From Verrucomicrobiia bacterium (lineage in GTDB: Bacteria; Verrucomicrobiota; Verrucomicrobiia; JABWAM01), in contig JADZFN010000064.1 of assembly GCA_020849895.1 (NCBI GenBank), forward strand, positions 46,965-110,964: 64,000 nucleotides of DNA, written 5' to 3'. A model generated the notes under the pieces. The model saw only the letters and a program-made list of their open reading frames with translations, was not told where the DNA came from and ran no database searches. Shown piece after piece: positions 49,878 to 58,915 of this stretch; position 1 is the first letter of the stretch; every line of letters begins with the position of its first letter. Position numbers and translations under genes: made by a program.

Positions 49878-51226
49878 TGGGCCGCCTTTTCCGCCGCAAC
49901 GTCGTAATCCGAGGCGCCGACAATCCGCGCCTCCGCAAATTCGCCGGCCGTCCAGCCGCTTCCGCGCAAAAGAACACGGCCGTCCACTCCAGGCGCCTCG
50001 TGTGCGGTGCGCCCCCAAGCGCCGCGCCCGCCCTTCTCCACCAGCACGCGCTCCACGCCGCCGATGCGCGCCCGCATGAGGCGGGCCGAAATGACGCGCT
50101 GCGCGGCCATCACCCGCCGCCGGCGCTCCCGCCGCACGCGCGCCGTCGTCTGCACTTCCATGCGCGCCGCGATCGTCCCTTCCTCCTTCGAGTATTCGAA
50201 CACCCCGACCCTTTCAAAGGCGGCCTTCTGAACGAAGCGCAGCAGCGCCTCAAAATGCCGCTCGGTCTCCCCGGGGAATCCCACGATAAAGCTTGTCCGA
50301 AAAGTCGCTCCGGGAAGCCCTTCGCGAAGGCGCGCCACCCAGCGCTCGATCCACGCGCGGTCCGTCTCCCGCCGCATCCGTTGCAGCATCTCGTCGTGGA
50401 TGTGCTGGAGGGGCATATCCACGTAGCGGCAGACTTTCGGACACTCCGCCATCGCTCGCACGAGGTCATCCGACCAGTGCGCGGGATGCGTGTAGTGGAG
50501 GCGGATCCAGAAATCGCCTTCGATCGCGTCGAGGCGGCGCACGAGTCCGGCGATCCCCCGGCGGTCTCCGAGGTCGCGCCCGTACCAGGTGGTGTCCTGG
50601 GAGATCAAGAGCAGCTCCTTCGCCCCTCCACGCACCAGCGCGCGCGCCTCGGCCTCGATGTCGGCCGCCGGCCGGCTGCGATGTCGTCCGCGCATGATCG
50701 GAATCGCGCAGAACGCGCACGGATGGTTGCAGCCCTCGGCGATTTTTATCCACGCATAGTGGGCAGGCGTCGCCTGATGGCGGGGGGACGCGAAATCATA
50801 AAGCCAGGTCGGCTTGCGGCTGACGAGCACGCGGGGATCTGCGCCGCCGGCGGCACGGGTCGTCCCGCCTTCGGCGACGCGCATGACGATCTCGGCGATC
50901 CGCGGCACCTCGTTGATGCCGATGAAAGCGCTCGCCTCGGGGATCTCAGCCGCCAGTTCCTGCGCGTTGCGCTGGGCGAGACAGCCCGCCACGATCACCT
51001 TCTTGCGCGCCGCGCGATTGTTCGGCAGGGCTGCGCGCAGCACAGCCTCGATGGACTCTTTGCGCGCCGGCTCGATGAAGCCGCACGTGTTCACGATCAC
51101 CACGTCGGCATCCCGCGCCGCCGGTTCGATGGGGTGCCCGGCGCGGAGCAGCGTCCCCAGCATCACTTCCGAGTCCACCAGGTTTTTCGCGCAACCGAGG
51201 CTGACGAGGTGGACGGAAGGCTTCAC
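49874..51226 (-). CDS. rimO: Ribosomal protein S12 methylthiotransferase
   Basis: This 450-residue radical-SAM methylthiotransferase modifies an aspartate of ribosomal protein S12. It begins 'VHLVSLGCAKNLVDSEVMLG' (first cluster Cys), has 'IVNTCGFIEPARKESIEAVL', 'GCLAQRNAQEL', the SAM-cluster motif 'EGCNHPCAFCAIPIMRGRHRSR' (CxxxCxxC) and a C-terminal TRAM-like domain. The sequence 'LISQDTTWYGRDLG' fits RimO rather than MiaB. It overlaps rodZ and pgsA by 4 bp each. Confidence 0.96.
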   Translation of the reverse strand: MKPSVHLVSLGCAKNLVDSEVMLGTLLRAGHPIEPAARDADVVIVNTCGFIEPARKESIEAVLRAALPNNRAARKKVIVAGCLAQRNAQELAAEIPEASAFIGINEVPRIAEIVMRVAEGGTTRAAGGADPRVLVSRKPTWLYDFASPRHQATPAHYAWIKIAEGCNHPCAFCAIPIMRGRHRSRPAADIEAEARALVRGGAKELLLISQDTTWYGRDLGDRRGIAGLVRRLDAIEGDFWIRLHYTHPAHWSDDLVRAMAECPKVCRYVDMPLQHIHDEMLQRMRRETDRAWIERWVARLREGLPGATFRTSFIVGFPGETERHFEALLRFVQKAAFERVGVFEYSKEEGTIAARMEVQTTARVRRERRRRVMAAQRVISARLMRARIGGVERVLVEKGGRGAWGRTAHEAPGVDGRVLLRGSGWTAGEFAEARIVGASDYDVAAEKAAQ

Positions 51227-51819
51227 GGCTGGCGATAGCGTCCCGGCGCGACGCTCGGCGCCGTATTCGTGGGCGGGATCGCGGCCTCCGCGGACACGGA
51301 CGCGGGCGGCGCTTCGAGCAAAGGAGGCGAAACCGGATCGTTGACCGGAACAAGCGGCGGCGGACTGTTCGAGAGGGCCGCTCCGCCGTGGGTCGGCGCG
51401 GGTGTCTCGCGCATGGCCCAGAAACCGGCGATCAGGATCAGGACGAAAATCACCGCTGCGGCTCCCAGGACGATCTTGCCGGTGGGTGTCAGCGCGTCCG
51501 CGCCGACAGTGGGGATCGGCCGCCCCAGAAACGCGGACCGCGCGCGCTGCTCCTCGGTGATCTCGAAGACCGGTTTCGAGGGAGGAGGGGGATGCTCCTC
51601 GGCGAAGCGCTTCAGAAGGTCTTCGGTCTCGAGACCCAGATATTCCGCATAAAGGCGGAGGAAGCTGCGCGCGTAGATGTGCGCGGAGAACTGGTCGTAG
51701 CGGTCCTGCTCCAAGTCGCGCAGGCGCTCTAATTTCATTTTGGAAGCGCGCGCGGCGACCTCTTCGGTGACGCCTTTCCTGACGCGGGCCTCCTTCAACG
51801 TTTCGCCGATGGTGGGCAT
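51223..51819 (-). CDS. rodZ: RodZ-like helix-turn-helix membrane protein
   Basis: This 198-residue protein has an N-terminal HTH_25 domain ('TIGETLKEARVRKGVTEEVAARASKMKLERLRDLEQDRYDQF'), a cytoplasmic linker, one membrane helix at about 113-133 ('GKIVLGAAAVIFVLILIAGFWAM') and a Pro/Ala-rich outer segment. This is the layout of RodZ, which links MreB to the wall synthesis machine. The usual periplasmic beta domain is missing or very short. It is first in the rodZ-rimO-pgsA run. Confidence 0.85.
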   Translation of the reverse strand: MPTIGETLKEARVRKGVTEEVAARASKMKLERLRDLEQDRYDQFSAHIYARSFLRLYAEYLGLETEDLLKRFAEEHPPPPSKPVFEITEEQRARSAFLGRPIPTVGADALTPTGKIVLGAAAVIFVLILIAGFWAMRETPAPTHGGAALSNSPPPLVPVNDPVSPPLLEAPPASVSAEAAIPPTNTAPSVAPGRYRQP

Positions 51820-51909
51820 GCGAAGACAGCTAAAGGTGAATGGAGGAAAAGTCCATTCAAATGCCCGCGCCCCGCTTCAGGATTGCAAGCCGCTTTGCGG
51901 TCCGTTTGG

Positions 51910-52329
51910 ATGGAGGCGATGACGGGTTTCCTTTCGCGATGGCTCATCTTGACCTTATCTGTTCTGGCCGCCGCCCATCTCGTGCCCGGAATCGAGTATC
52001 GCGGCGTGGGCGCCCTGCTTGCAGCCTCGCTCCTGCTCGGCCTGCTTAACGCCGTCGTGCGCCCGCTTCTCGTAGCCCTCAGCCTCCCCCTCGTGATCGT
52101 CTCGTTCGGTCTGTTTTTGCTCGCGATCAACACCGCTCTTTTTTACATCACGGGGCATTTCGTGCGCGGGTTCGTCGTTCACTCGTGGACCGCCGCCTTC
52201 TTCGGAAGCGTGATCTGCAGCGCGCTTGGGGTCGTGTTGCGCGGTCTCCGTCGTGTCTCATCTTCCACGATCACTCTCTCCGCGAACCGCAGGCGCGCAA
52301 GCGACGGCCATCGCGTGATTGACATCTGA
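51910..52329 (+). CDS. PF04020 four-helix membrane protein
   Basis: The product (139 residues from the ATG at 51910) has four membrane helices in the PF04020 pattern ('LVPGIEYRGVGALLAASLLLGLLNAVVRPLLVALSLPLVIVSFGLFLLAINTALFYITG'), named phage holin family 4 superfamily in some databases; most members are chromosomal and of unknown function. It starts divergently from rodZ and its TGA overlaps the ruvX ATG by 1 bp. Confidence 0.88.
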   Translation: MEAMTGFLSRWLILTLSVLAAAHLVPGIEYRGVGALLAASLLLGLLNAVVRPLLVALSLPLVIVSFGLFLLAINTALFYITGHFVRGFVVHSWTAAFFGSVICSALGVVLRGLRRVSSSTITLSANRRRASDGHRVIDI

Positions 52330-52757
52330 TGCGTGCTCTGGGCGTGGATCTCGGCACGGAACGCGTCGGACTCGCCCTCGGCGACGATTTGGGCCTGCTC
52401 GCCACCCCGCTGGAGACGGTCTTCGCAAAGGAGGCCCTTGCGCGCATCACGACCCTCGTCGCGGAACACAAGGTCGGCGTGGTCGTTCTCGGTTTGCCCC
52501 GGAACATGGATGGCAGCTACGGCCCTGCCGCGGAAGCCGCCCGCCGCTTCGGCGAAACCCTTGCCGCGCGCACGCCGGCGCACGTAGAGTTCTGGGACGA
52601 GCGCCTCACCACCCGGGCCGTCGAGCGAATGCTCGTGGGCGCCAACCTCTCCCGCAAGCGCCGGCGCGAGGTCGTGGACAAACTCGCCGCGCAGCAGATC
52701 CTGCAGTCTTGGCTGGACGCGCAAGAAGTGCGCCGCACCCCTCCGGAAGCAAGATAG
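52329..52757 (+). CDS. ruvX: Putative Holliday junction resolvase RuvX (YqgF)
   Basis: This 142-residue RNase H-fold protein starts 'MRALGVDLGTERVGLALGDDLGLLATPLETV' (catalytic Asp7), with 'VVVLGLPRNMDGSYGPAAEAARRF', 'VEFWDERLTTRAVERML' and 'VVDKLAAQQILQSWLD'. YqgF acts in rRNA processing and possibly junction resolution. The ATG overlaps the previous stop codon. Confidence 0.93.
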   Translation: MRALGVDLGTERVGLALGDDLGLLATPLETVFAKEALARITTLVAEHKVGVVVLGLPRNMDGSYGPAAEAARRFGETLAARTPAHVEFWDERLTTRAVERMLVGANLSRKRRREVVDKLAAQQILQSWLDAQEVRRTPPEAR

Positions 52758-52845
52758 TCGAGGTCTTTTTTTTTCTACGCAGCTCCTCCGCCACGAAAGC
52801 ATTGCCAACGCGCCGCGCATCGGAGAGAAAGGGGGCGGCCTTCCC

Positions 52846-53220
52846 ATGAACCAGATCGTCCTCAGCGACCGCGCTGCCGCCGACCTCGCGCAGCTCGACA
52901 AGTTCGAACAACTCCAGATCGTCGGCGAATTTTCCCGCCTTCGCCGCGAGGAAATCCGCGCCGGTCGCGGCGGGATCGGCGAGATCCTCAAGGGCAGCCG
53001 TACGCTCTACCGCGAGCGTTTCAAGGACTACCGCATCTATTTCGAGAAAAAGGACGAGCAGCTCGTCGTTCACCACATCGTCCCCGGCAACACGCTGCGC
53101 GATTTCTTCGTCCGCTCCAATCTGGACGTTCAAAATGACGAGGAGTTCGAAGAATCTGCGAAGTTCTGGAAATTCATCGAACAGCGCCAGCCGAAGGTCC
53201 GAACCGGCGAAATCGTCTGA
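52846..53220 (+). CDS. RelE/ParE-like protein without a visible antitoxin
   Basis: This 124-residue protein's first 90 residues have the RelE/ParE pattern: 'NQIVLSDRAAADLAQLDKFEQLQIVGEFSRLRREEI...LKGSRTLYRERFKDYRIYFEKKDEQLVVHHIVPGNTLRDFF'. A 30-residue acidic C-terminal extension ('DVQNDEEFEESAKFWKFIEQ') follows. No antitoxin gene is on either side: ruvX is upstream and a CbiX-like gene follows, its ATG overlapping this stop codon by 1 bp. The acidic tail could play an inhibitory part, which is inference. Confidence 0.75.
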   Translation: MNQIVLSDRAAADLAQLDKFEQLQIVGEFSRLRREEIRAGRGGIGEILKGSRTLYRERFKDYRIYFEKKDEQLVVHHIVPGNTLRDFFVRSNLDVQNDEEFEESAKFWKFIEQRQPKVRTGEIV

Positions 53221-54023
53221 TGCGCGACATCTCGGTCGTCCTGATCGGCCACGGGTCCTCCGTAGATCGCTTCGCCGCACGCTCCATCCGCGCGGCCGCC
53301 ACTGCGATCCGCAATAAGAAGCTTTTTTCCGAAGTCCGCGTCGGCCTGTGGAAGGGGCGTCCGCCCTTGAAGGAGGCCGTCGTTCGCGCGCGCGGCCCGA
53401 TCGTGCTTCTCCTCCCTTGGTTGTTCAGCGAAGGCTGGTTTGCGCGCCGCGCAATCCCCGCCGCGCTCGGACTCCGTGCCCGCGCCACGCCACGCTGCGG
53501 GCGCCTCCTGTTGTATGCCGATCCGGTGGGGACCCATCCCGACATGGATCGCGCAATCCTGCGATGCGCGGCCCTGGCACTCCGGCCCGCGCGAGGGCGG
53601 CCTCCGCCGCGGCGAAAAACGGAGCTGCTCCTTGTCGGGCACGGCACCCGTCGCGATCCGCGTTCCGCCGGGGCGGTGCGCGCCGCGGCGGTCCGCCTGC
53701 GCCGTCGCCGCCAATGGGCCGAGGTGCTTCCCGCCTTCCTCGATCAGGCACCTTCCGTGCGCCAGGCGCTGCGCACGGTACGCGCGCCGCACGCGGTCGT
53801 CGTGCCGTTTCTTGCGGACGACGGCCCCCACGCGCGGCGCGATCTTCCACGCGCGATGGGATTGCTCCGATGCGGGCGGCGATCCCGAAAACCCTTCCGC
53901 GCAGAAGGGCGTCCCGCCATATGGTGCGCGCGCGCGGTCGGCTCGGGCCCCTGGATGCTGCCGATCGTATTGAAGCGCGTGCGGGAGACGTTGCGCCGGT
54001 TCCGGATCAAAACCCGGAGATGA
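53220..54023 (+). CDS. CbiX/SirB-like protein with two chelatase-type domains
   Basis: This 267-residue protein has two tandem CbiX-like units: the first begins 'DISVVLIGHGSS' (residues 3-14), the second 'ELLLVGHGTRRDPRSAGAV', both with the HG motif of sirohydrochlorin and cobalt chelatases, and the second has 'VVVPFLADDGPHARRDLP'. It is Arg-rich throughout. It may insert cobalt, iron or nickel into a tetrapyrrole, but no tetrapyrrole genes are adjacent. The start overlaps the previous stop codon. Confidence 0.78.
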   Translation: MRDISVVLIGHGSSVDRFAARSIRAAATAIRNKKLFSEVRVGLWKGRPPLKEAVVRARGPIVLLLPWLFSEGWFARRAIPAALGLRARATPRCGRLLLYADPVGTHPDMDRAILRCAALALRPARGRPPPRRKTELLLVGHGTRRDPRSAGAVRAAAVRLRRRRQWAEVLPAFLDQAPSVRQALRTVRAPHAVVVPFLADDGPHARRDLPRAMGLLRCGRRSRKPFRAEGRPAIWCARAVGSGPWMLPIVLKRVRETLRRFRIKTRR

Positions 54024-54060
54024 GGGTGGACGGAAGGAACGCTTCTCGGCGTCCGCCCAC

Positions 54061-54663
54061 CTATTTTTTCGCCTTTTTTCCGGCGTCAAGGGAAGGCTTC
54101 GAGGCGGCGGAAGCTTCCTTGATTGGAATGAGAAGCCGCTGGCCGGTCTTGAGCTCGTTGGACTTGAGCTGGTTGGTTTTCTTGATTTGGGCCACTGTGA
54201 CCCCGTAGGCCTCCGCGATGGCCGCGAGATACTCGCCTTTCCGCACCACATGCTCGTAGGCATCTTCGGACACCGGTTTCGATGCCCTCGACGCCGGCGC
54301 GGCTTTCGGGGAGCCGGCCGATGCGGATTTCCGGAGCGTCGCGACCTCTTTCGACACTTCCTCGACAATCGCCTTGCGGTCCTGCTCGCGCGCCGTGTCG
54401 AGTTTTTGAATCCATCCGTCGAGGCGGACGATCTCCTTTTTCAGCGATTCGTTTTCGGTCTTGAGACGGGCGATGTCGCCCTTCACCGACGAGGCGTCTT
54501 CCTGAGCGGCGCGGACGTCGTTGGAAAACTGGCCGAGCTTCTCTCTCAGGGCGCGCAGGTCTTCCCGCTGGCGGACCATTTCGCGCGACGGATCCTCCTG
54601 TGCGAAGGCGCCGGCGGCGAGGCAGCCGGCCAAAAAGAACGAGAGCTGGATTGACGCATGCAC
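54061..54663 (-). CDS. Secreted coiled-coil LysM protein
   Basis: This 200-residue protein has a signal peptide (about 1-21), a coiled coil at about 28-110 ('LREKLGQFSNDVRAAQEDASSVKGDIARLKTENESLKKEIVRLDGWIQKLD'), a linker, and one LysM domain at about 137-182 ('EHVVRKGEYLAAIAEAYGVTVAQIKKTNQLKSNELKTGQRLLIP') that should bind peptidoglycan. It converges on the CbiX-like gene and is divergent from the next secreted protein gene. Confidence 0.87.
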   Translation of the reverse strand: MHASIQLSFFLAGCLAAGAFAQEDPSREMVRQREDLRALREKLGQFSNDVRAAQEDASSVKGDIARLKTENESLKKEIVRLDGWIQKLDTAREQDRKAIVEEVSKEVATLRKSASAGSPKAAPASRASKPVSEDAYEHVVRKGEYLAAIAEAYGVTVAQIKKTNQLKSNELKTGQRLLIPIKEASAASKPSLDAGKKAKK

Positions 54664-54769
54664 ACCCCGATGCTAGGCGATGAGGCGCGCGGAAAACAAG
54701 GGCAACGCGTCGCGGCCGTTCCGCGGAAAACTCCGAGGAAAACGCGGTGTTTTTTCGTCTAATCCAATC

Positions 54770-55918
54770 ATGAGACCCTCTTCGCTTGGAGCCGTCATCG
54801 GCTTCGTCCTGATGTTTGCCGCGCCCTTTTCCCGGGCCGACGTCTCGCTCCCTGAAGGCTTCGAGGAGGCGACGCTGCTTCAAGCCGTCAAAGCTGCGGC
54901 ACCGCAAACTCTGGACATCCGTTATCTCACCCTCAAGGAATCTTTTCGCAACGAAAGGCGCAGCGAGCTCCGAGGCACACTGACCCTCAACGTACGCGAA
55001 GACCTTTACCGCGAGGCGGATGACGAACTCCTTGGTCCCGGCGCGGAAGGAGTCTCACGCCCCGTCGCGCTGCTCAAGTTGCATCGAAACCTAGAAATTC
55101 TGGAACTTCCGATTCGCGTCGCTCTCGAAAAATCTGAGACGCGTTGGAATATCGCGGAACTTCGCCCCGAGCCGTCGTTCGAGGTCCTGGGTTCCCCCTT
55201 GAGCGCCTTCCCCGCCACAGCGCTGGTCTTCGGCACCAGCCGGGGCGACGCGGGCATCCGCACATATCAAGCCGCCGTGAAGAAGGCCTTTGCCGAGGGC
55301 AAGGCACCGGCTGCGCCGGTCAAGCCTTCTGCAGAAGAGTTGAGCAACAAGGCGAAAGAAGCGAAGGCGCAAAAGGAGCAGGAAATGAAGGAGGCCAAGG
55401 AGAAGAAGGAACAGGAGACTCAGAAAGCCAAGGATCGAAAAGCGCAGGAGGAAAAGGAGGCCCGACTCGCGGGCATTCGCGCGCTCGCCGCCGCGTGCAC
55501 TCCGTTCCGGCCCTATGAAGGCATGATTCAGGACCTGGACGGGATGCACGAGATTGTCTTGACCTTCAACCGAATCGAGAGTGACGGCGATCTCGTGACC
55601 GCCGAGTTGCGCGCCAAAGACGCCGCCTTCCAAAGGCGTGATTACTCGGGCCACTTTCGCCAAAATCTGAATGTGCCTTCCAAGGTCGAATTGCTGTTGA
55701 TCGGGAAACCGTCCACCGCCTCGAAAGGTCCGCTCCGCGGCACGACGTCCCTGATCCAAGTGCAGTCGTATTTCGTTTTGACGCTTGATGACGACGGAAA
55801 TCTGGTCGGCGCCTACGGCGCAAAAAACCTCACTTCGACCTCCAGCGCCAGTGTCTTGAATCCCACGCCGTTGAACAGCAAATACGGCTATCCGATCCGC
55901 TTTCGTCGCAGACTTTGA
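54770..55918 (+). CDS. Secreted protein with a highly charged central helix
   Basis: This protein has 382 residues from the ATG at 54770. A signal peptide (about 1-23) is followed by a mixed domain to about residue 170, a striking run of Lys/Glu/Gln/Ala (about 187-233: 'KEAKAQKEQEMKEAKEKKEQ' and on) that looks like a single charged alpha helix, and a C-terminal beta-rich domain (about 240-382). I recognise no family. It is divergent from the LysM protein gene, 106 bp apart, so both may be envelope proteins under linked control. Confidence 0.7.
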   Translation: MRPSSLGAVIGFVLMFAAPFSRADVSLPEGFEEATLLQAVKAAAPQTLDIRYLTLKESFRNERRSELRGTLTLNVREDLYREADDELLGPGAEGVSRPVALLKLHRNLEILELPIRVALEKSETRWNIAELRPEPSFEVLGSPLSAFPATALVFGTSRGDAGIRTYQAAVKKAFAEGKAPAAPVKPSAEELSNKAKEAKAQKEQEMKEAKEKKEQETQKAKDRKAQEEKEARLAGIRALAAACTPFRPYEGMIQDLDGMHEIVLTFNRIESDGDLVTAELRAKDAAFQRRDYSGHFRQNLNVPSKVELLLIGKPSTASKGPLRGTTSLIQVQSYFVLTLDDDGNLVGAYGAKNLTSTSSASVLNPTPLNSKYGYPIRFRRRL

Positions 55919-55945
55919 CCGCGGAAAAACTCCGTTTTGTTAGAA

Positions 55946-56977
55946 TCAAACGAGCCGCACGGCGCGACGGCCGGCGACCACTTCACCGATGCAAAAGGCG
56001 CGGAGACCATGACGGCGCGCGGCCCGGAGCACGCTGGGCACCGCCGACGACGACAGAAAAAGCGCCAAGCCGACGCCCATGTTGAAGACGCGATGCATCT
56101 CCGCTGCGGAAACATCGCCCCTCCGTCGGATGAGATCGAAGATCGGCGGTACAGGCCACGCGTCGCGCCGCACCACGGCAGCACAGCGGGCCGGAAGGAT
56201 GCGTGAGATGTTCTCCTCGAAACCGCCTCCTGTGATGTGCGACGCCCCGTGCAACAGGATCCCCATTCGCCGCAGGGCGGCGAGGAAAGGGCTGTAGTTG
56301 CGATGGACGCGCAGCAGGGTTTCTCCGAGCGTCGCCCCGCCCAGTTCGCGGGGGCGTGCGCTGAGGCGGAGCTTGTTCCGTCGGAAAAGGATGTCGCGCG
56401 CCAGCGAGTAGCCGTTCGTGTGAAGCCCCGTGGACGCCAAACCGACGATCGCGTCGCCGGAACGGATCCGCGATCCGTCGAGGATCGCCTTGCGTTCCAC
56501 GACGCCCACGATCGTCCCGACGAGATCGAAATCGCCCTGCCGATAGATCCCCGGCATCTGGGCGGTTTCGCCCCCGAGCAATGCCACGCGCGCTTCGGCG
56601 CACGCCTTCGCCAACCCCGCGAGGACCCCGCGGAACGCCGCAGGTTCAAGCTTTCCCGTCCCGAGATAATCGAGGAAAAAGAGCGGTTCTGCGCCCATCA
56701 CGGCGATGTCGTTGCAGCAGTGGTTCACCAGGTCCTGCCCTACCGTCTCATACCGCCTCATCTCGACGGCGACGCGCAGCTTCGTGCCCACGCCGTCCAT
56801 GCTCGCGACGAGGACGGGGTCGCGCATCTTCGGGAAGCTCGCGCGGAAGAGTCCACCGAATGCCCCCACTCGGCCGAGTGCGCCGGGGCGCGTCGCCCGG
56901 CGCAGCAAGGCAGGCAATCCCGCCTTCATGCGGCGCGCAAGCTGTAGGTTCACCCCCGATTTTGCGTAGAGATCCAT
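55946..56977 (-). CDS. purM: Phosphoribosylformylglycinamidine cyclo-ligase (AIR synthase)
   Basis: The protein (343 residues from the ATG at 56977) catalyses the fifth step of purine synthesis. It shows 'YAKSGVNLQLARR' at the start, 'VLVASMDGVGTKLRVA', 'GQDLVNHCCNDIAVMGAEPLFFLDYLGTGKL', 'LLGGETAQMPGIY', 'GLASTGLHTNGYSLAR', 'HITGGGFEENI' and 'VFNMGVGLALFL'. It follows purF on the same strand by 223 bp, in which I see nothing definite. The longer frame to 57319 overlaps purF and is not coding. Confidence 0.96.
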   Translation of the reverse strand: MDLYAKSGVNLQLARRMKAGLPALLRRATRPGALGRVGAFGGLFRASFPKMRDPVLVASMDGVGTKLRVAVEMRRYETVGQDLVNHCCNDIAVMGAEPLFFLDYLGTGKLEPAAFRGVLAGLAKACAEARVALLGGETAQMPGIYRQGDFDLVGTIVGVVERKAILDGSRIRSGDAIVGLASTGLHTNGYSLARDILFRRNKLRLSARPRELGGATLGETLLRVHRNYSPFLAALRRMGILLHGASHITGGGFEENISRILPARCAAVVRRDAWPVPPIFDLIRRRGDVSAAEMHRVFNMGVGLALFLSSSAVPSVLRAARRHGLRAFCIGEVVAGRRAVRLV

Positions 56978-57200
56978 GGCGTCCAACGTTCGGCAAGGAC
57001 ATCCCAACCCACTCCTCTCCCTGACGCAAGCCAAACGGTCGGACCGCCGCAGCGATCCGCCTCGACACGATGCCGTCGGCGAATCGGTCTTCGACGTGTC
57101 GGCGGCACAGGCGGTCTTCGCCGACGCGACTGCGGGATCACGACCGGGACGATAACCTCCGAGCAACGCCCTCGGTCCTGTTGCTGAAGACCGCTGCGGC

Positions 57201-58697
57201 CTACAGCAGCTTTTGGCGGTCCAGTTCCAGGACTTCGTCGCCGAGGCTCGCGCGTGCGACGCGGCGCTTCTGCATGACGAACTTGTCGAGATCGGCCTCG
57301 AAGGGGACCGGATACTCACCGGTGTAGCACGCGGCGCAGAACTTGGAGGCGGGATGTCCCGTCGCGCGAAACATCCCTTCGAGGCTCAGGTAGCCGATCG
57401 AGTCGGCGCCGAGATAGGTCTTGATCTCCTCGGATGAATGGTTGTTGGCGATCAGCTCACCGCTTGTGGGGAAATCAATCCCGTAATGGCACGGGTGCCG
57501 GTGCGGCGGACAGCTCACGCGGATGTGCACCTCCTTCGCCCCCGCCTCGCGAAGGTTGACCACGCGGGCGCGCGCCGTGGTGCCGCGCACGATCGAATCG
57601 TCCACCACGACCACCCGTTTTCCGGCTACGGCGCTCGGGATGAGGTTGAGCTTCACGCGCACGTTGAAGTCGCGGATGAGCTGCGTCGGCTGGAGGAAGG
57701 TGCGCCCGATGTAGTGATTGCGCACGAAGGCGAACTCCTGCGGGATCCTCGAGTGTTCCGAGAACCCCTGCGCCGCGTAGTTGCCCGAGTCGGGCACAGG
57801 CACCACGACGTCCGCGTCGGCGGGGCATTCGCGCGCGAGCTGGCGGCCCAGCTCCCGGCGCACTTCCGTCACTGCGCGCCCTTCGAGCACGCTGTCGGGT
57901 CGTGCAAAATAGACATACTCGAACACGCAAAACGCCTCCCGACCCTTCGGAGTGTCCATCTGCACCGAGTGAAGGCCGTCGCGATTGATGATGACGATCT
58001 CGCCCGGCTTCACGTCCCGGATGAACGTCGCATGAATCAGATCGAACGCCGTCGTCTCCGAGGCGAGGACGTAGGCGCCGTCGAGTCGTCCGAGGCTCAG
58101 CGGGCGGAAGCCGAACGGATCGCGCACCCCTATGATTTCCTTCTCCCCCATGATCAGCAGAGAAAAGGCCCCCCGGAGCCGTCCCAGGGCGCGTCGCAAC
58201 GCGCTCTCCTTCTGTCCCTCTTCGCGAGGCGGTGTCATCAGATGGAGCAGGACCTCGCTGTCCGCCGACGTTTGAAAAATGGCGCCGCCTCTCTCGAGTT
58301 CGTCGCGCAAAACGTTCGCGTTGACGAGGTTGCCGTTGTGTCCGACAGCGATCTTGCCGCGCCCGCAGTCCACGAGGATCGGCTGGGCGTTCTCCAGATG
58401 GCTCGCCCCTGTCGTCGAATAACGCACGTGCCCGATGCAGCGGTCTCCCCGCATCTCCCGCAAGGACGCATCGTCGAACACCTGCGAGACCAGCCCCATC
58501 CCCACGTGACGCTGCAGCGGCTCCCCGTCGCTCTTTGCAGAAACGATCCCCGCGCTTTCCTGTCCTCGATGCTGCAGCGCGTAAAGCCCGTAATACGTCA
58601 GCATCGCCGCGTTCGAGTGGCCGTACACCCCGAAGAGGCCGCAATGGTCTCGGGGTCTTTCGATCGGGTCTTGAGGCGAAGAGAGGCGATCGGCCAT
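57201..58697 (-). CDS. purF: Amidophosphoribosyltransferase
   Basis: This 498-residue enzyme catalyses the first committed step of purine synthesis. An 18-residue propeptide precedes the nucleophile Cys19 (CGLFGVYGH), followed by the Ntn glutaminase domain ('ALQHRGQESAG', 'CIGHVRYSTTGAS', 'VGHNGNLVNA') and the PRTase domain ('VVVVDDSIVRGTT'). Iron-sulfur-type cysteines ('VSCPPHRHPCHYGID', 'KFCAACYTGEYP') resemble the B. subtilis enzyme. No purine riboswitch is evident in the 218 bp upstream. Confidence 0.97.
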   Translation of the reverse strand: MADRLSSPQDPIERPRDHCGLFGVYGHSNAAMLTYYGLYALQHRGQESAGIVSAKSDGEPLQRHVGMGLVSQVFDDASLREMRGDRCIGHVRYSTTGASHLENAQPILVDCGRGKIAVGHNGNLVNANVLRDELERGGAIFQTSADSEVLLHLMTPPREEGQKESALRRALGRLRGAFSLLIMGEKEIIGVRDPFGFRPLSLGRLDGAYVLASETTAFDLIHATFIRDVKPGEIVIINRDGLHSVQMDTPKGREAFCVFEYVYFARPDSVLEGRAVTEVRRELGRQLARECPADADVVVPVPDSGNYAAQGFSEHSRIPQEFAFVRNHYIGRTFLQPTQLIRDFNVRVKLNLIPSAVAGKRVVVVDDSIVRGTTARARVVNLREAGAKEVHIRVSCPPHRHPCHYGIDFPTSGELIANNHSSEEIKTYLGADSIGYLSLEGMFRATGHPASKFCAACYTGEYPVPFEADLDKFVMQKRRVARASLGDEVLELDRQKLL

Positions 58698-58915
58698 CGG
58701 CGCGCCATCTCAACCCATCGCCTCGCGCGACGCAAGCCAAACGGTAGTCGAAATGAGCAGAGGCGCGCAACAGGTTCAGCGGACCTCGATCGAATGTGGA
58801 CGTCGAGGCCTGAAGCCTCAACCTCCGACACCTCTGGCGAATGATCCTCCTTTCCGAATCGCGCCGTGTGTTGGATCGCCCGACGCTTCGCCTGCGGGCT
58901 CGCGATTTTTTGAGT

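Noticed and set aside
58698..58915. Possible purine riboswitch upstream of purF
   Set aside because: I saw no purine-riboswitch core or terminator/antiterminator pair in these 218 bp.
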